In this document: piece by piece, positions 9,107 through 16,873 of the stretch
How positions within the stretch are numbered: the first letter of the stretch is position 1
Layout of the letters: every line of letters begins with the position of its first letter
From: JAHBVY01 sp964415255
GTDB lineage: Bacteria; Myxococcota_A; Polyangia; Polyangiales; Polyangiaceae
Direction: 5' to 3'
Assembly (NCBI GenBank): GCA_964415255.1
Contig: CAYQAC010000005.1
Location: 1 to 64,000, forward strand
DNA length: 64,000 bases
Position numbers and translations under genes: made by a program
The notes under the pieces: generated by a model
Database searches by the model: none
Seen by the model: only the letters and a program-made list of their open reading frames with translations
Told to the model about the DNA's origin: nothing

Positions 9107-10618
9107 CTAGTAGCTAAGCCCCACCGCGCGCTCCGCGTTGGCGCGCGTCTGCGCGCGAGACTTCTTGGCTGGCCCCGCAGGCGCCGGCGCGGCCGCGGCC
9201 CCGGGTGGCGCCGCCGCGGGCGCCGCGGTGGGCGCGTCCGCGAAGCCCTCGCTCGCCGCTGCCAGGGCGCTCGCCTGGCGCTCCAAGTCCTTCTCCACCG
9301 CCTCCCCCTTGGGCAAATCGCGGCGCTTGGCCTCCAAGGCTGCGAGCTGTGAGCCGAGCCGCGCTCGCGCGGCGCCCATGCGCCCCGAGGCGACCAGCTG
9401 GTTGGCCTCAATCAGCACCTGAGCAGTCTCGCTGCGTGAGACGCGCGCCGCCACGATGGAGTCGAGCGGGCTCCACTCGGCCTCGTTGAAGCTGAGCGCG
9501 CGGTTCAACTCACCGTCGGCCACGCCGCGCCCCCCGCGCACTAAGTCATTATAACTGACAAATACGCCCGCCACCCGCTGCTCACCGGCGGACGCGCTCG
9601 GCGTCTCCACCCGGATCAGCACGGTGCGCTCCTCACCGGCGGAGAGCGCGCCGATCGGGATGGTCAGCTCACTGCCCGTTTGTTGGTAGTGGCGGTCATA
9701 CACCTGACTGACGAGGACGCCCGGCGCGAGCGACACGATGATCTGCGTGTCCTTCGCGACGGTGGCCGCCAAGGCTTGACGCTCGGCCTCGAAGATCCGC
9801 GGGAGGGACGCGGCGTCCTCCACGAAGTAGTGGCGGCCATTCGAGGCGCGCGCGATGGCCGCCAGGATGCGCTCGTTGTACTCGACGTCGACGCCGATGG
9901 TGCTGATGGGGATGCCACGGTCTCGGAGCCGCTCGCTCTGCCGCTCGAAGCCGGCCACGTCGAGCACGCCGCGCGTCGGCTCACCGTCCGTGAGCAAGAG
10001 CACGCGACTCACCCTGCCTTCGCGCGCCGTCATCGCGCTGCCGCTCGTGAGCGCCTGCTCCGCGGCGTCCAAGGCGCACGAGATGCACGTGTTGCCGCCC
10101 GGCGCCACCTGACGGAGCGCCGCGAGCGCGCGCGAGCGGGAGGCTTCGTCGATCGCCACCGGAGCGACCAGCGTCTTCGCGTCGACGTCATAGGTGATCA
10201 CGCTCACCACGTCGCCTGTTCGGAGCCCCTCGATCGCGGTGCGCGCGGCGGCCAAGGCGTTAGTCAGGCGCTTGCCCCGCATCGACCCTGAGCGATCGAT
10301 CACGATGGCGAGGTTCAGCGCTGGGCGCACGCCGTTGCCAAAGTCAGGCGCGGCTTCCATCCGCACCATCAGGTACGTCTCCCCCATGCGCTCCGCGGCC
10401 ATCACCGGGTGCCCCAAGCGCGCGGAGACCTCGAGCGTACCCTCGCGCGTGAAGTCTGCGCGCGGTGGGCGGCTCGGGTCGGGCTCGGCGATGAGCAGGT
10501 CACCGCCGGTTTGCTGAGCGATGGGCTCCGCTTGAGGGGCGGGGGTGGAGGACCAGACCCCGAGGGAGGTAGCGCCCATCCCAAGCGCTGCGAGGATCCC
10601 GAAAGTACGCACCAGCAT
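9107..10618 (-). CDS. Exported von Willebrand factor A domain protein
   Basis: 503 residues. The start at 10616-10618 is supported by AAGGAAA six bases upstream. A hydrophobic N-terminus (LVRTFGILAALGMGATSLGV) looks like a signal peptide or anchor. The vWA domain (about 101-275) has a complete metal-ion-dependent adhesion site: DRSGS at 108-112, a Thr in GGNTCISC, and LLLTDGEP. A beta domain follows, then an Ala/Pro-rich tail ending KKSRAQTRANAERAVG. It lies in line with the FecR-VIT-vWA gene (178 bp, with the N gap) and the pseudokinase gene (62 bp), so the three probably form one unit. It may bind a protein partner through the metal site. Confidence 0.85.
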   Translation of the reverse strand: MLVRTFGILAALGMGATSLGVWSSTPAPQAEPIAQQTGGDLLIAEPDPSRPPRADFTREGTLEVSARLGHPVMAAERMGETYLMVRMEAAPDFGNGVRPALNLAIVIDRSGSMRGKRLTNALAAARTAIEGLRTGDVVSVITYDVDAKTLVAPVAIDEASRSRALAALRQVAPGGNTCISCALDAAEQALTSGSAMTAREGRVSRVLLLTDGEPTRGVLDVAGFERQSERLRDRGIPISTIGVDVEYNERILAAIARASNGRHYFVEDAASLPRIFEAERQALAATVAKDTQIIVSLAPGVLVSQVYDRHYQQTGSELTIPIGALSAGEERTVLIRVETPSASAGEQRVAGVFVSYNDLVRGGRGVADGELNRALSFNEAEWSPLDSIVAARVSRSETAQVLIEANQLVASGRMGAARARLGSQLAALEAKRRDLPKGEAVEKDLERQASALAAASEGFADAPTAAPAAAPPGAAAAPAPAGPAKKSRAQTRANAERAVGLSY

Positions 10619-10680
10619 GTGGTTTCCTTGGCTCAGTGAGGAGCCGAAGCCCCGGTAACGCCGGCCCCCAACTCCGGCTT

Positions 10681-11778
10681 TCAGTCTACGCGAAGATCGC
10701 CGAAGGGATCTGAGGCAGGTGGCTCTTCTGCTCCCGCGCCGCTCAAGCTCGCCGTCTTGAGCCAATACGTCACGCCGCCAGCGAGCAAGCACAGCAGCAA
10801 TAACAAGGTCCATGCCAGCGCCCCCGGGATCTGCCGTGGAGCGTTCGCAGGCGCCTGTTTCGTGGGAGAGGCGGCTTCAGGCTGTTCAGTCGCCTCCGGT
10901 GCGTTCGCATCGGGCTCAGGGTTTTGGGGTTGGACGGCACCGCGCTGCGAGTCGCTGAGCGGCTCGGCGCTGGACGCGGTGGGCGCGGCGCCGGGAGCCT
11001 CAACAGCAGGCATCTCGACGGTGGGCGCGACGCTTGGAGGCGCTTCGGGTGCGCCGATAGCTTCAGTGGGTGCGCCTATCGCTTCGGTGAGCGCGCCTGG
11101 AGCCCCTTCGTCGGACGCACCTGGAGCCGCTTCGTCGGACGCCGGTTCGGTGGACGAAGACGCTGGGAGCGCTTCGCGGAGCAGGTGCTTGAGGTCGTGC
11201 AGCACGTCCACGGCGGCGGGCGGCCGGTCTTCGGGGCGCTTCTCCAAGAGCTCGAGCAAGAGCGCCTCAATACCATGTGGTAATTCGTCGCGCAGCGACT
11301 CGGGCAGCGGTGGGGGCGGCGCCTCACACTGCAAGCGGGCGAGCTCCCGGATGGAGCTGGATTGAAACGGCGGGGCCCCCGAGAGCAGCTCGTACAGCAC
11401 CAAGCCGAGGCTGTACAAATCCGACGGGGCGTCCGCAGCGCTGCCCTCGATGCGCTCAGGGCTCAGGTATGCTAGCGCGCTGGCGCGCGAGGAGTCCGGC
11501 GCCACAGCCACGCCAAACCCCCCGATCCTGATCCGACCCTCCGAGGACACGCGGATGTGCTCGGGGCGGAGGTCTCCATGAAACCGGGGCGGCTCTCCTT
11601 GGTGCGCCTCCGCGAGCGCCTGGGTGAGCTCAAGCACGATGGGCAGCGCCGCTTGCCACGTCAGCGCGCCTTGATCGAGCCGCTCCCGCAGCGTCTCCCC
11701 CAGCTCTTCACCTCGCATCAAGCCCCGTTCTACGCGCGTGAGCGCGAGAGGACTCCCGCAATCTGCGCGCGGCCTCAC
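10681..11778 (-). CDS. Membrane pseudokinase lacking the N-lobe
   Basis: 365 residues from a GTG at 11776-11778; an ATG at 11718 is an equally possible start. The sequence begins at the hinge/alpha-D region of a PknB-type kinase. The glycine loop and VAVK lysine region are missing. The catalytic loop reads HGDLRPEH instead of HRDxKPxN, the DFG motif is GGFG, and the APE motif is SPE. Later C-lobe helices (SDLYSLGLVLYELLSG) are intact. A Pro/Ala/Glu-rich linker with a short GAPTEAI repeat follows, then one transmembrane helix (ALAWTLLLLLCLLAGGVTYW). A dispersed-repeat copy is translated in the linker. It lies upstream of the vWA genes and may serve as a binding scaffold rather than an enzyme (inference). 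Confidence 0.78.
   Translation of the reverse strand: MRPRADCGSPLALTRVERGLMRGEELGETLRERLDQGALTWQAALPIVLELTQALAEAHQGEPPRFHGDLRPEHIRVSSEGRIRIGGFGVAVAPDSSRASALAYLSPERIEGSAADAPSDLYSLGLVLYELLSGAPPFQSSSIRELARLQCEAPPPPLPESLRDELPHGIEALLLELLEKRPEDRPPAAVDVLHDLKHLLREALPASSSTEPASDEAAPGASDEGAPGALTEAIGAPTEAIGAPEAPPSVAPTVEMPAVEAPGAAPTASSAEPLSDSQRGAVQPQNPEPDANAPEATEQPEAASPTKQAPANAPRQIPGALAWTLLLLLCLLAGGVTYWLKTASLSGAGAEEPPASDPFGDLRVD
10919..10950 (+). repeat. Dispersed G-tract repeat, copy 2, inside the pseudokinase gene
   Basis: A full copy (TTTTGGGGTTGGACGGCACC then GCGCTGCG) embedded antisense in the coding region. It is translated as RGAVQPQNP in the linker before the transmembrane helix. Confidence 0.85.
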
Positions 11779-11838
11779 TTCTGTCTAGAGCGCTTCCACC
11801 CTTGCACCTGGGTGCCGAGCGCGTACCCTGCCGCCCCG

Positions 11839-12579
11839 ATGGACGCCTCAGGAAGCCACGAAGCCAACCGCGCTTATTACGACGCCTTCAGCCAACGCTA
11901 TGAGGCGCACCGTGGCCAGAACGATCCAGGCGGCTACCACGAGCTACTCGACGAGCTGGAGTCCGGCTTCGTGCGCCGCTACGCGACGGGGCGCGACCTG
12001 CTTGAGGTGGGCTGCGGCACCGGGCTCGTGCTGGAGCGGCTGGCGCGCTTCACCCGCAGCGCGAAGGGCATCGACCTGAGCCCCGGGATGCTGGCGAAGG
12101 CCGAGGCGCGCGGGCTCGACGTGGTGCTCGGCTCGGCCACGGAGCTGCCGTTCGAGGACGCGCAGTTCGACGTCACCTGCTCCTTCAAAGTGCTGGCGCA
12201 CATCCCCGATCTAGAGCGCGCGCTCTCGGAGATGGCGCGGGTCACGCGCCCCGGCGGCGTGGTGATCGCCGAGCTGTACAACCCGCAGAGCTTCCGCGGG
12301 CTGGTCAAGCGCCTGGGCCCTTCCCAGCCCATCGCCAGCCAAGCTGACGAGAGTCACGTGTACACGGCGTACCACACGCCGGAGCAGATCGCGGCGCTCA
12401 CGCCGCCTGGCTGTGAGCTGGTGGACAGCCGCGGGGTGCGCATCGTCACCCCCGCCGCGGTCGCGATGCGGGTGCCGCTGCTGCGCGGGCTGCTGCGCAC
12501 CGCTGAGCTAGCGCTGTGCGACTCCCCGCTGAAGCGCTTCGGCGGCTTCTACATCGCGGCCTTCGCCAAGCGCGCCTGA
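11839..12579 (+). CDS. Class I SAM-dependent methyltransferase (UbiE/Methyltransf_11 type)
   Basis: 246 residues from the ATG at 11839; earlier in-frame starts would overlap the divergent kinase relic and are not family-like. Motif I LLEVGCGTGL (about 50-60), acidic motif GIDLSPGM, motif II SFKVLAHIPD and LPFEDAQFDV mark a Rossmann methyltransferase. The C-terminal part (YHTPEQIAAL) resembles small-molecule or lipid methyltransferases. Substrate unknown. It is 18 bp upstream of prmA on the same strand, so the two are probably co-transcribed. The 60-120 bp to the divergent pseudokinase gene must hold both promoters. Confidence 0.85.
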   Translation: MDASGSHEANRAYYDAFSQRYEAHRGQNDPGGYHELLDELESGFVRRYATGRDLLEVGCGTGLVLERLARFTRSAKGIDLSPGMLAKAEARGLDVVLGSATELPFEDAQFDVTCSFKVLAHIPDLERALSEMARVTRPGGVVIAELYNPQSFRGLVKRLGPSQPIASQADESHVYTAYHTPEQIAALTPPGCELVDSRGVRIVTPAAVAMRVPLLRGLLRTAELALCDSPLKRFGGFYIAAFAKRA

Positions 12580-12597
12580 CGCGAGCGCGCAAACACC

Positions 12598-13422
12598 ATG
12601 GCGCTGTTTAGCCTCCGCATCATCACCTCGGAGCCAGAGCTCACGAGCCTTCAGCTGTTTGAGCTGGGCGCGCAGGGCATTGAGGAGCGCGATCATCCCG
12701 CCGGGGCCGAGCTCGTGCTGTACGCCGAGACGGAGGCTGAGCTCTCGGCGCTCTCGAGCCAGCTCGACCCCGAGCACCTCCGGGGAGTCCGCGTCGCCAT
12801 CGAGCCCGACGGCTGGGAGACAGCGTGGGGCGATCGGCTCGAGCCGATCGAGCTCTGCCGCGGCTACTGGGTGAAGCCGACCACCACCCACGCCCACGCC
12901 CCGGCAGGGGTCCATACCATCGCCATCGAGCCCGACTTGGCCTTCGGCATCGGCAATCACCCCACCACTCAGCTCGCGGCGGAGGCGCTGCTCGTCCACG
13001 CCCGCGGCGCCCAGCGGGTGCTCGACGTAGGAGCAGGCACCGGGGTGCTCTCGTTCCTCGCCCGCCTCCAGGGCGCGGAGCGCGTGCTGGGCCTTGAGGT
13101 CGAGCCTCGCGCGCTGCGCTCCGCGCGGAAGAACGCGCTGCTCAACCCGCGCACCTCGCCGGTGGAGTTCAGCGGCACGCCGCTGGCTGAGCTAGAAGAG
13201 GAGCCCTGGGACGTGGTGGTGGCGAACATCGAGGCGCCCGTGCTGCTTGAGCTCGCTCCGGCGCTGATGCGCGCCGCGCGGCAGGCGCGCGCCCTGATTT
13301 TGACAGGTATACTGTCAGACCAGCTGGGGGAGCTGCTGCGCAGCTACGAAGGCCTCGGCGCGCGGCCGCTCCGCATCGCTGACCGCGAGGACTGGCGCCT
13401 GGTGGTCCTGAAGCCAAGCTGA
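12598..13422 (+). CDS. prmA: Ribosomal protein L11 methyltransferase
   Basis: 274 residues, close to the family's usual length. N-terminal ferredoxin-like domain (FSLRIITSEPELTSLQLFEL), then the SAM site: AFGIGNHPTTQLA, VLDVGAGTGVLSFLARL, acidic GLEVEPRAL, and the catalytic-loop motif VVANIEAPVL (family NI-x-x). PrmA trimethylates ribosomal protein L11 in the cytoplasm. A short TGACAG...CTGTCA palindrome (about 13314-13330) lies inside the coding region. It follows the SAM methyltransferase by 18 bp and faces a convergent gene. Confidence 0.93.
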   Translation: MALFSLRIITSEPELTSLQLFELGAQGIEERDHPAGAELVLYAETEAELSALSSQLDPEHLRGVRVAIEPDGWETAWGDRLEPIELCRGYWVKPTTTHAHAPAGVHTIAIEPDLAFGIGNHPTTQLAAEALLVHARGAQRVLDVGAGTGVLSFLARLQGAERVLGLEVEPRALRSARKNALLNPRTSPVEFSGTPLAELEEEPWDVVVANIEAPVLLELAPALMRAARQARALILTGILSDQLGELLRSYEGLGARPLRIADREDWRLVVLKPS

Positions 13423-13449
13423 GCCCTGCCAGCGCCCCCTGTGGTTAGT

Positions 13450-13464
13450 TAAACTGACTGTTTA
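13450..13464. terminator. Small hairpin between convergent genes
   Basis: TAAAC and GTTTA form a 5-bp stem around TGACT in an AT-rich patch between prmA and the convergent exported protein gene. A weak bidirectional terminator at best. Confidence 0.3.
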
Positions 13465-13488
13465 CTCCAAGCGCTCCGAAGTGAGCAG

Positions 13489-14466
13489 CTAAAACCGCCC
13501 GCTGAGCCCGATGCTCCCGCCCCCCACGCCGACCTGCGCCGTGGGCACCACGCTGAGAGGGGCCGCGCGCGCTCGCGTGAGGCCGCGCGGCAGCGGCGTG
13601 TAGCGCACGTCCGTGTGGCTCGGGACGAAGCCGAGCTGCGCCTGCAACACGCCGAGCAGGCTCACCCCGACGAAGCCCCAACCAGCCGCGGTGGCGACGT
13701 TCGAGAGGGTGCGCACGTCTTCGCTGAGCGCGACGTCATCGATCGTCTCGCCGCGCGCGCCCGCCGCCACCGCGTCACGGTGGAGCGAGAGCTCCAGCAC
13801 CACCGCCGTCAGGGTGACGCCCGCGAGCAGCCCCTCAGCGATGAGCAGCGTGTAGCCGAGGGCGTAGTCGCGGTTCTGAAACTGCCCCACCCCAAACGGC
13901 ACCATCGCGAGCCAGCGACTGCTCACGGTGGTGTAGCTCTGCACCTCCGCGTACTTCTCCAAGGCCTTCACGCGCTGCGCCTCGCGCAAGCGGCGTGCCT
14001 CCTCCTCGCGTTGCGCGGCGAGCTCACGCGCGCGGCGGCGATCTTCCTGCGCGCGCAGCTCCTCTTGCATGCCGACGCGCAGCTGGATGTAGCGCTGCAC
14101 CAGCTCAGGCGGGAACACGCGCTGGTCGGGCGGGTCCAGCGTGGGGCCCTCTTGGATCGCCAGCGTGAGCTCGGCGTCGGCGTCCTCGTCTTGACCGCTG
14201 CCGATGAGGCAAGCCGCGCGGTAGAGCCGCGCTTCACGGATCACTTCAGCGTCCTTCAGGCGCCGCACGCCGCTCTCACCGAGCGCCTCGCCGAGCAGCC
14301 GAGCGCACTCATCGTAGCGCCCCGCTTGGTACGCGAGTCGCCCGCGCTCAAGCTCCACCAGCTCCCCGGTCCCGCTCGGATCGTCATCAGCGCGCACCGG
14401 CCCCGCCAACAAGACGAGGGCGCCGAGCGACGCGCAAGAGACACGGAGCGAACGGAGTGAAATCAC
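13489..14466 (-). CDS. Exported protein with helical-repeat N-half, coiled coil and membrane segments
   Basis: 325 residues. Signal peptide MISLRSLRVSCASLGALVLL ending near GPVRA. Residues 35-120 look like two TPR-type helical pairs (AYQAGRYDECARLLGEAL). Residues 125-170 form a charged coiled coil (AQREEEARRLREAQR). Two hydrophobic segments follow (YTLLIAEGLLAGVTLTAVVL; GWGFVGVSLLGV), then a short Gly-rich end. Such proteins are common in Myxococcota genomes beside Ser/Thr kinase genes but have no assigned function. The kinase gene ends 205 bp upstream on the same strand, so a shared transcript is possible. I do not recognise a specific family. Confidence 0.7.
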   Translation of the reverse strand: MISLRSLRVSCASLGALVLLAGPVRADDDPSGTGELVELERGRLAYQAGRYDECARLLGEALGESGVRRLKDAEVIREARLYRAACLIGSGQDEDADAELTLAIQEGPTLDPPDQRVFPPELVQRYIQLRVGMQEELRAQEDRRRARELAAQREEEARRLREAQRVKALEKYAEVQSYTTVSSRWLAMVPFGVGQFQNRDYALGYTLLIAEGLLAGVTLTAVVLELSLHRDAVAAGARGETIDDVALSEDVRTLSNVATAAGWGFVGVSLLGVLQAQLGFVPSHTDVRYTPLPRGLTRARAAPLSVVPTAQVGVGGGSIGLSGRF

Positions 14467-14671
14467 CGGCGGGCCGCACGCTACCGCAATCCGGGGCGAA
14501 CTGGGCGATTCCGAACAGGGGCGTGCTGCGAGGGCTCGAGGCGCAGCATAGCTGCCCCGCCTTGGCGCGGGCCGCGCTCACGCCCGGCGCTGGCGCCAAC
14601 CCGCACCGCGCGGCTCCGGCAGCCGCTGGGCACGCTGGGCCGCCCATCCTGAGGCACCGCCACGAATCGGC

Positions 14672-16555
14672 TCAAAACTGGAGCGCCGTCACCTGGCCTG
14701 CGTTGATCTGCACGGAGCGCGTCTGTGAGGGGCTGTCCGAGCCCTCCTTGGGCGTCAAGGTGCAGGCGCCGCGCGAACGCATCTGGCTCATGGGGATCAA
14801 GCGCGTGAGCGGCAGCGTCGCGGCGCCTGGAAACAGCGCTGGGCAGCTCAGGGTGGCGCCCGGCTCGCCTCCGCTCACGCTGAGCGTGGCCTCCCGCGCC
14901 TTGATGCGACCGTAGACCACCTGCACGCCCTCCCCCGCCTCAATGTTCACCACCCTGACGGGCGGATCGGCGGCGCAGCACTTCTCATCCGTGGGCGCAA
15001 AACTGAAGCGGTGCGTCCCCACGCTGAGCGGGAACTGCTTGCCGAACGGCGCCGGCGCGCCATCAACCGACGCGGTCCCCGACGCGGGCCCTTGAATCAC
15101 CACCTGCACAAGCCGGGTCGCGCCAGACGGCGCGGGCTGCTCCGGGCGCACCACCACGCGCTTCGGTTGCGTGCGCGGCGCCTGCGCTGGGCCCTCCGCG
15201 ACAGGAGCCGTGGGGAGCGGCTCCGCCGTTACCACGCTGGCCCGCACCGGCGCTGGCTCCGGCGCGCGCGCTGAGGGCGCCGCCAAGGGCGCCTCGCCGG
15301 TGGCGCTCAGCTCGAGCCCTCGGCTCACCCCGAACGCCAAGGCCCCGAGCCCCAAGCAGCCGGCCGCGATCCCGAGCGCGCGCCCCAGCACACGCCGCCG
15401 CGAGGCGCGGCGCGTGAGCCCCGTCACCTGCTTCAAGAGCGCGGCGTCCCCTGGCTTGAAGGCGAGCGCGCGGTTCCACAGCTGACTTGCCTTCACCACG
15501 TCGCCGCGCTCGTGAGCGGCGGTGGCCAAGGCGCTGAGCCGCGCCGCGATGCGCTCAGTATATTCCTCACGGTAAACCGATGGCTCCGCGAAGTAATCGC
15601 CCAGCTCGCGCTCCGAGTCAGCGAAGCCCAGCTCCTCGAGGATGCTCGTGAGCTCCTCACGCACCTGCTGCGCCGAGGGGGTGCGGTCTTCTGGCGCCTT
15701 GGCCAGCGCGCCGTCCACCACCGCGCTCAGCTGCGCGCCCACCTGGGGGCGCTCCTTCACCGCCGGCTCATACAGGCCATCGAGCACGCGCCGCAGCACC
15801 TGGGCTGGGTTCCGCCCCGCGAACGGTAGGCGCCCCACCAAGGCCTCGTACAAGAGCACGCCGATGCCGAACACATCGGCGCGCTCATCCACGTCCCCAC
15901 ACTCGATCTGCTCGGGCGCCATGTGAGCCGGCGAGCCCAGCACCTGACCGGTCGAGGTGACGCCTTGCGCGTCGAGCAGCTTGGCGATGCCGAAGTCAGT
16001 CAGCTTGACTATAGGCGGCGCGCGCAGCGGGCCGCTCTCGGGCTCTGAAGGGCGCGGGTTGGAAGACGAGCTCACGAGGCGCGCTGAGGGCCGCGCCCCC
16101 GGCAGCTCCACGAGCACATTCTCTGGCTTGATGTCACGGTGCACCACGCCGTGGCCGTGCGCGTGCTCAAGCGCCTTGACCACCTCCAGCACCAAGAGCA
16201 CTGCTATCTCTGGAGGTAGCTCGCGATGCTCCGCGAACAGGGCGCGCAGCGTGGTGCCACAGATCAGCTCCACGACCAGGAAGCGCTCGCTGTCATCCTC
16301 GCGCGAGACGTCGAACACCTCCACGATGTTCGGGTGACGCAGCTTCGCGACCGCCCGCGCCTCACTGGTGAAGCGCGCCGCTACCTCTGGGTTCTCCCGG
16401 AGGTGGCGGTGGATGATCTTGACGGCCACCTCGCGCTCGAGCCGAGGATCCCTCGCGCGGTACACCGTGGCCATGCCACCGTGGCCCACCTCCTCGAGCA
16501 GCTCATACTGATCGAGGTGCGGCGGCTGCAGCGGGTTCGAACGGCGGCTCTCCAC
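14672..16555 (-). CDS. PknB-type Ser/Thr protein kinase with periplasmic domain
   Basis: 627 residues with all kinase signatures: glycine loop VGHGGMATV (23-31), ATP-anchoring Lys46 in VAVK, HRDIKPEN (139-146), DFG (187-189) and APE (213-215). An unusual Ser/Pro-rich insert of about 30 residues lies between the catalytic loop and DFG. A helical segment (about 320-380) precedes one transmembrane helix (LGIAAGCLGLGALAFGV). The outer part has an Ala/Pro-rich stalk and a Cys-containing beta region that may be PEGA-like. It should phosphorylate cytoplasmic targets in response to an external cue. The start at MESRRSNPLQ fits the family. Confidence 0.93.
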   Translation of the reverse strand: MESRRSNPLQPPHLDQYELLEEVGHGGMATVYRARDPRLEREVAVKIIHRHLRENPEVAARFTSEARAVAKLRHPNIVEVFDVSREDDSERFLVVELICGTTLRALFAEHRELPPEIAVLLVLEVVKALEHAHGHGVVHRDIKPENVLVELPGARPSARLVSSSSNPRPSEPESGPLRAPPIVKLTDFGIAKLLDAQGVTSTGQVLGSPAHMAPEQIECGDVDERADVFGIGVLLYEALVGRLPFAGRNPAQVLRRVLDGLYEPAVKERPQVGAQLSAVVDGALAKAPEDRTPSAQQVREELTSILEELGFADSERELGDYFAEPSVYREEYTERIAARLSALATAAHERGDVVKASQLWNRALAFKPGDAALLKQVTGLTRRASRRRVLGRALGIAAGCLGLGALAFGVSRGLELSATGEAPLAAPSARAPEPAPVRASVVTAEPLPTAPVAEGPAQAPRTQPKRVVVRPEQPAPSGATRLVQVVIQGPASGTASVDGAPAPFGKQFPLSVGTHRFSFAPTDEKCCAADPPVRVVNIEAGEGVQVVYGRIKAREATLSVSGGEPGATLSCPALFPGAATLPLTRLIPMSQMRSRGACTLTPKEGSDSPSQTRSVQINAGQVTALQF

Positions 16556-16873
16556 TCAGGTCCTCAAGGGCGGGGGGCCTTGAACCACCTCCGCAAGCAA
16601 CTAGCATACCCGATGGCACCCCTCCGGGAAGCGCCATGGGCAGTCACGGGCAAACGCGAGCTGATACGAGCCAGAGCGCCAAACGAGCCCCGCTAACTCA
16701 CTCGATCGGGGTAACCGGCCCACAGGCCGAGCAGCCGCCTAGTCTGGTGGAGGCAACCCGAACAGGGCTGCTCAGCTCCTCATGCCCGTGAGCTACCGCC
16801 ACCGCCCCAAGTTTTTTTGGGGGTTTGGCACCGCACTTCACAGAATTGAAGAGCCGGCACCGCACCTCACGCC
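16556..16873. other. Spacer between pyk and the kinase gene
   Basis: No coding sequence is supported. It contains dispersed-repeat copy 3 near its left-hand gene (16811-16841) with a second half-copy at 16851-16871, plus some GC palindromes. The kinase gene promoter should lie at the high-coordinate side of that gene, but I see no clear -35/-10 pair here. Confidence 0.5.
16811..16871 (+). repeat. Dispersed G-tract repeat, copy 3 (one and a half units)
   Basis: GTTTTTTTGGGGGTTTGGCA followed by CCGCACTTCAC, then a half unit GCCGGCACCGCACCTCACG ending three bases before the pyk stop codon. A CCCCAA/TTGGGG stem (16805-16822) can form across the T-tract. Confidence 0.8.

Noticed and set aside
9091..9411. 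Long N-terminal extension of the FecR-VIT-vWA protein through the N gap
   Set aside because: The extension is Arg/Pro-rich read-through of the antisense of the neighbouring vWA gene, and crosses unknown bases. The ATG at 8928 gives a normal membrane anchor.
10681..11778. Active Ser/Thr kinase
   Set aside because: Glycine loop, ATP-binding lysine and DFG aspartate are all missing.
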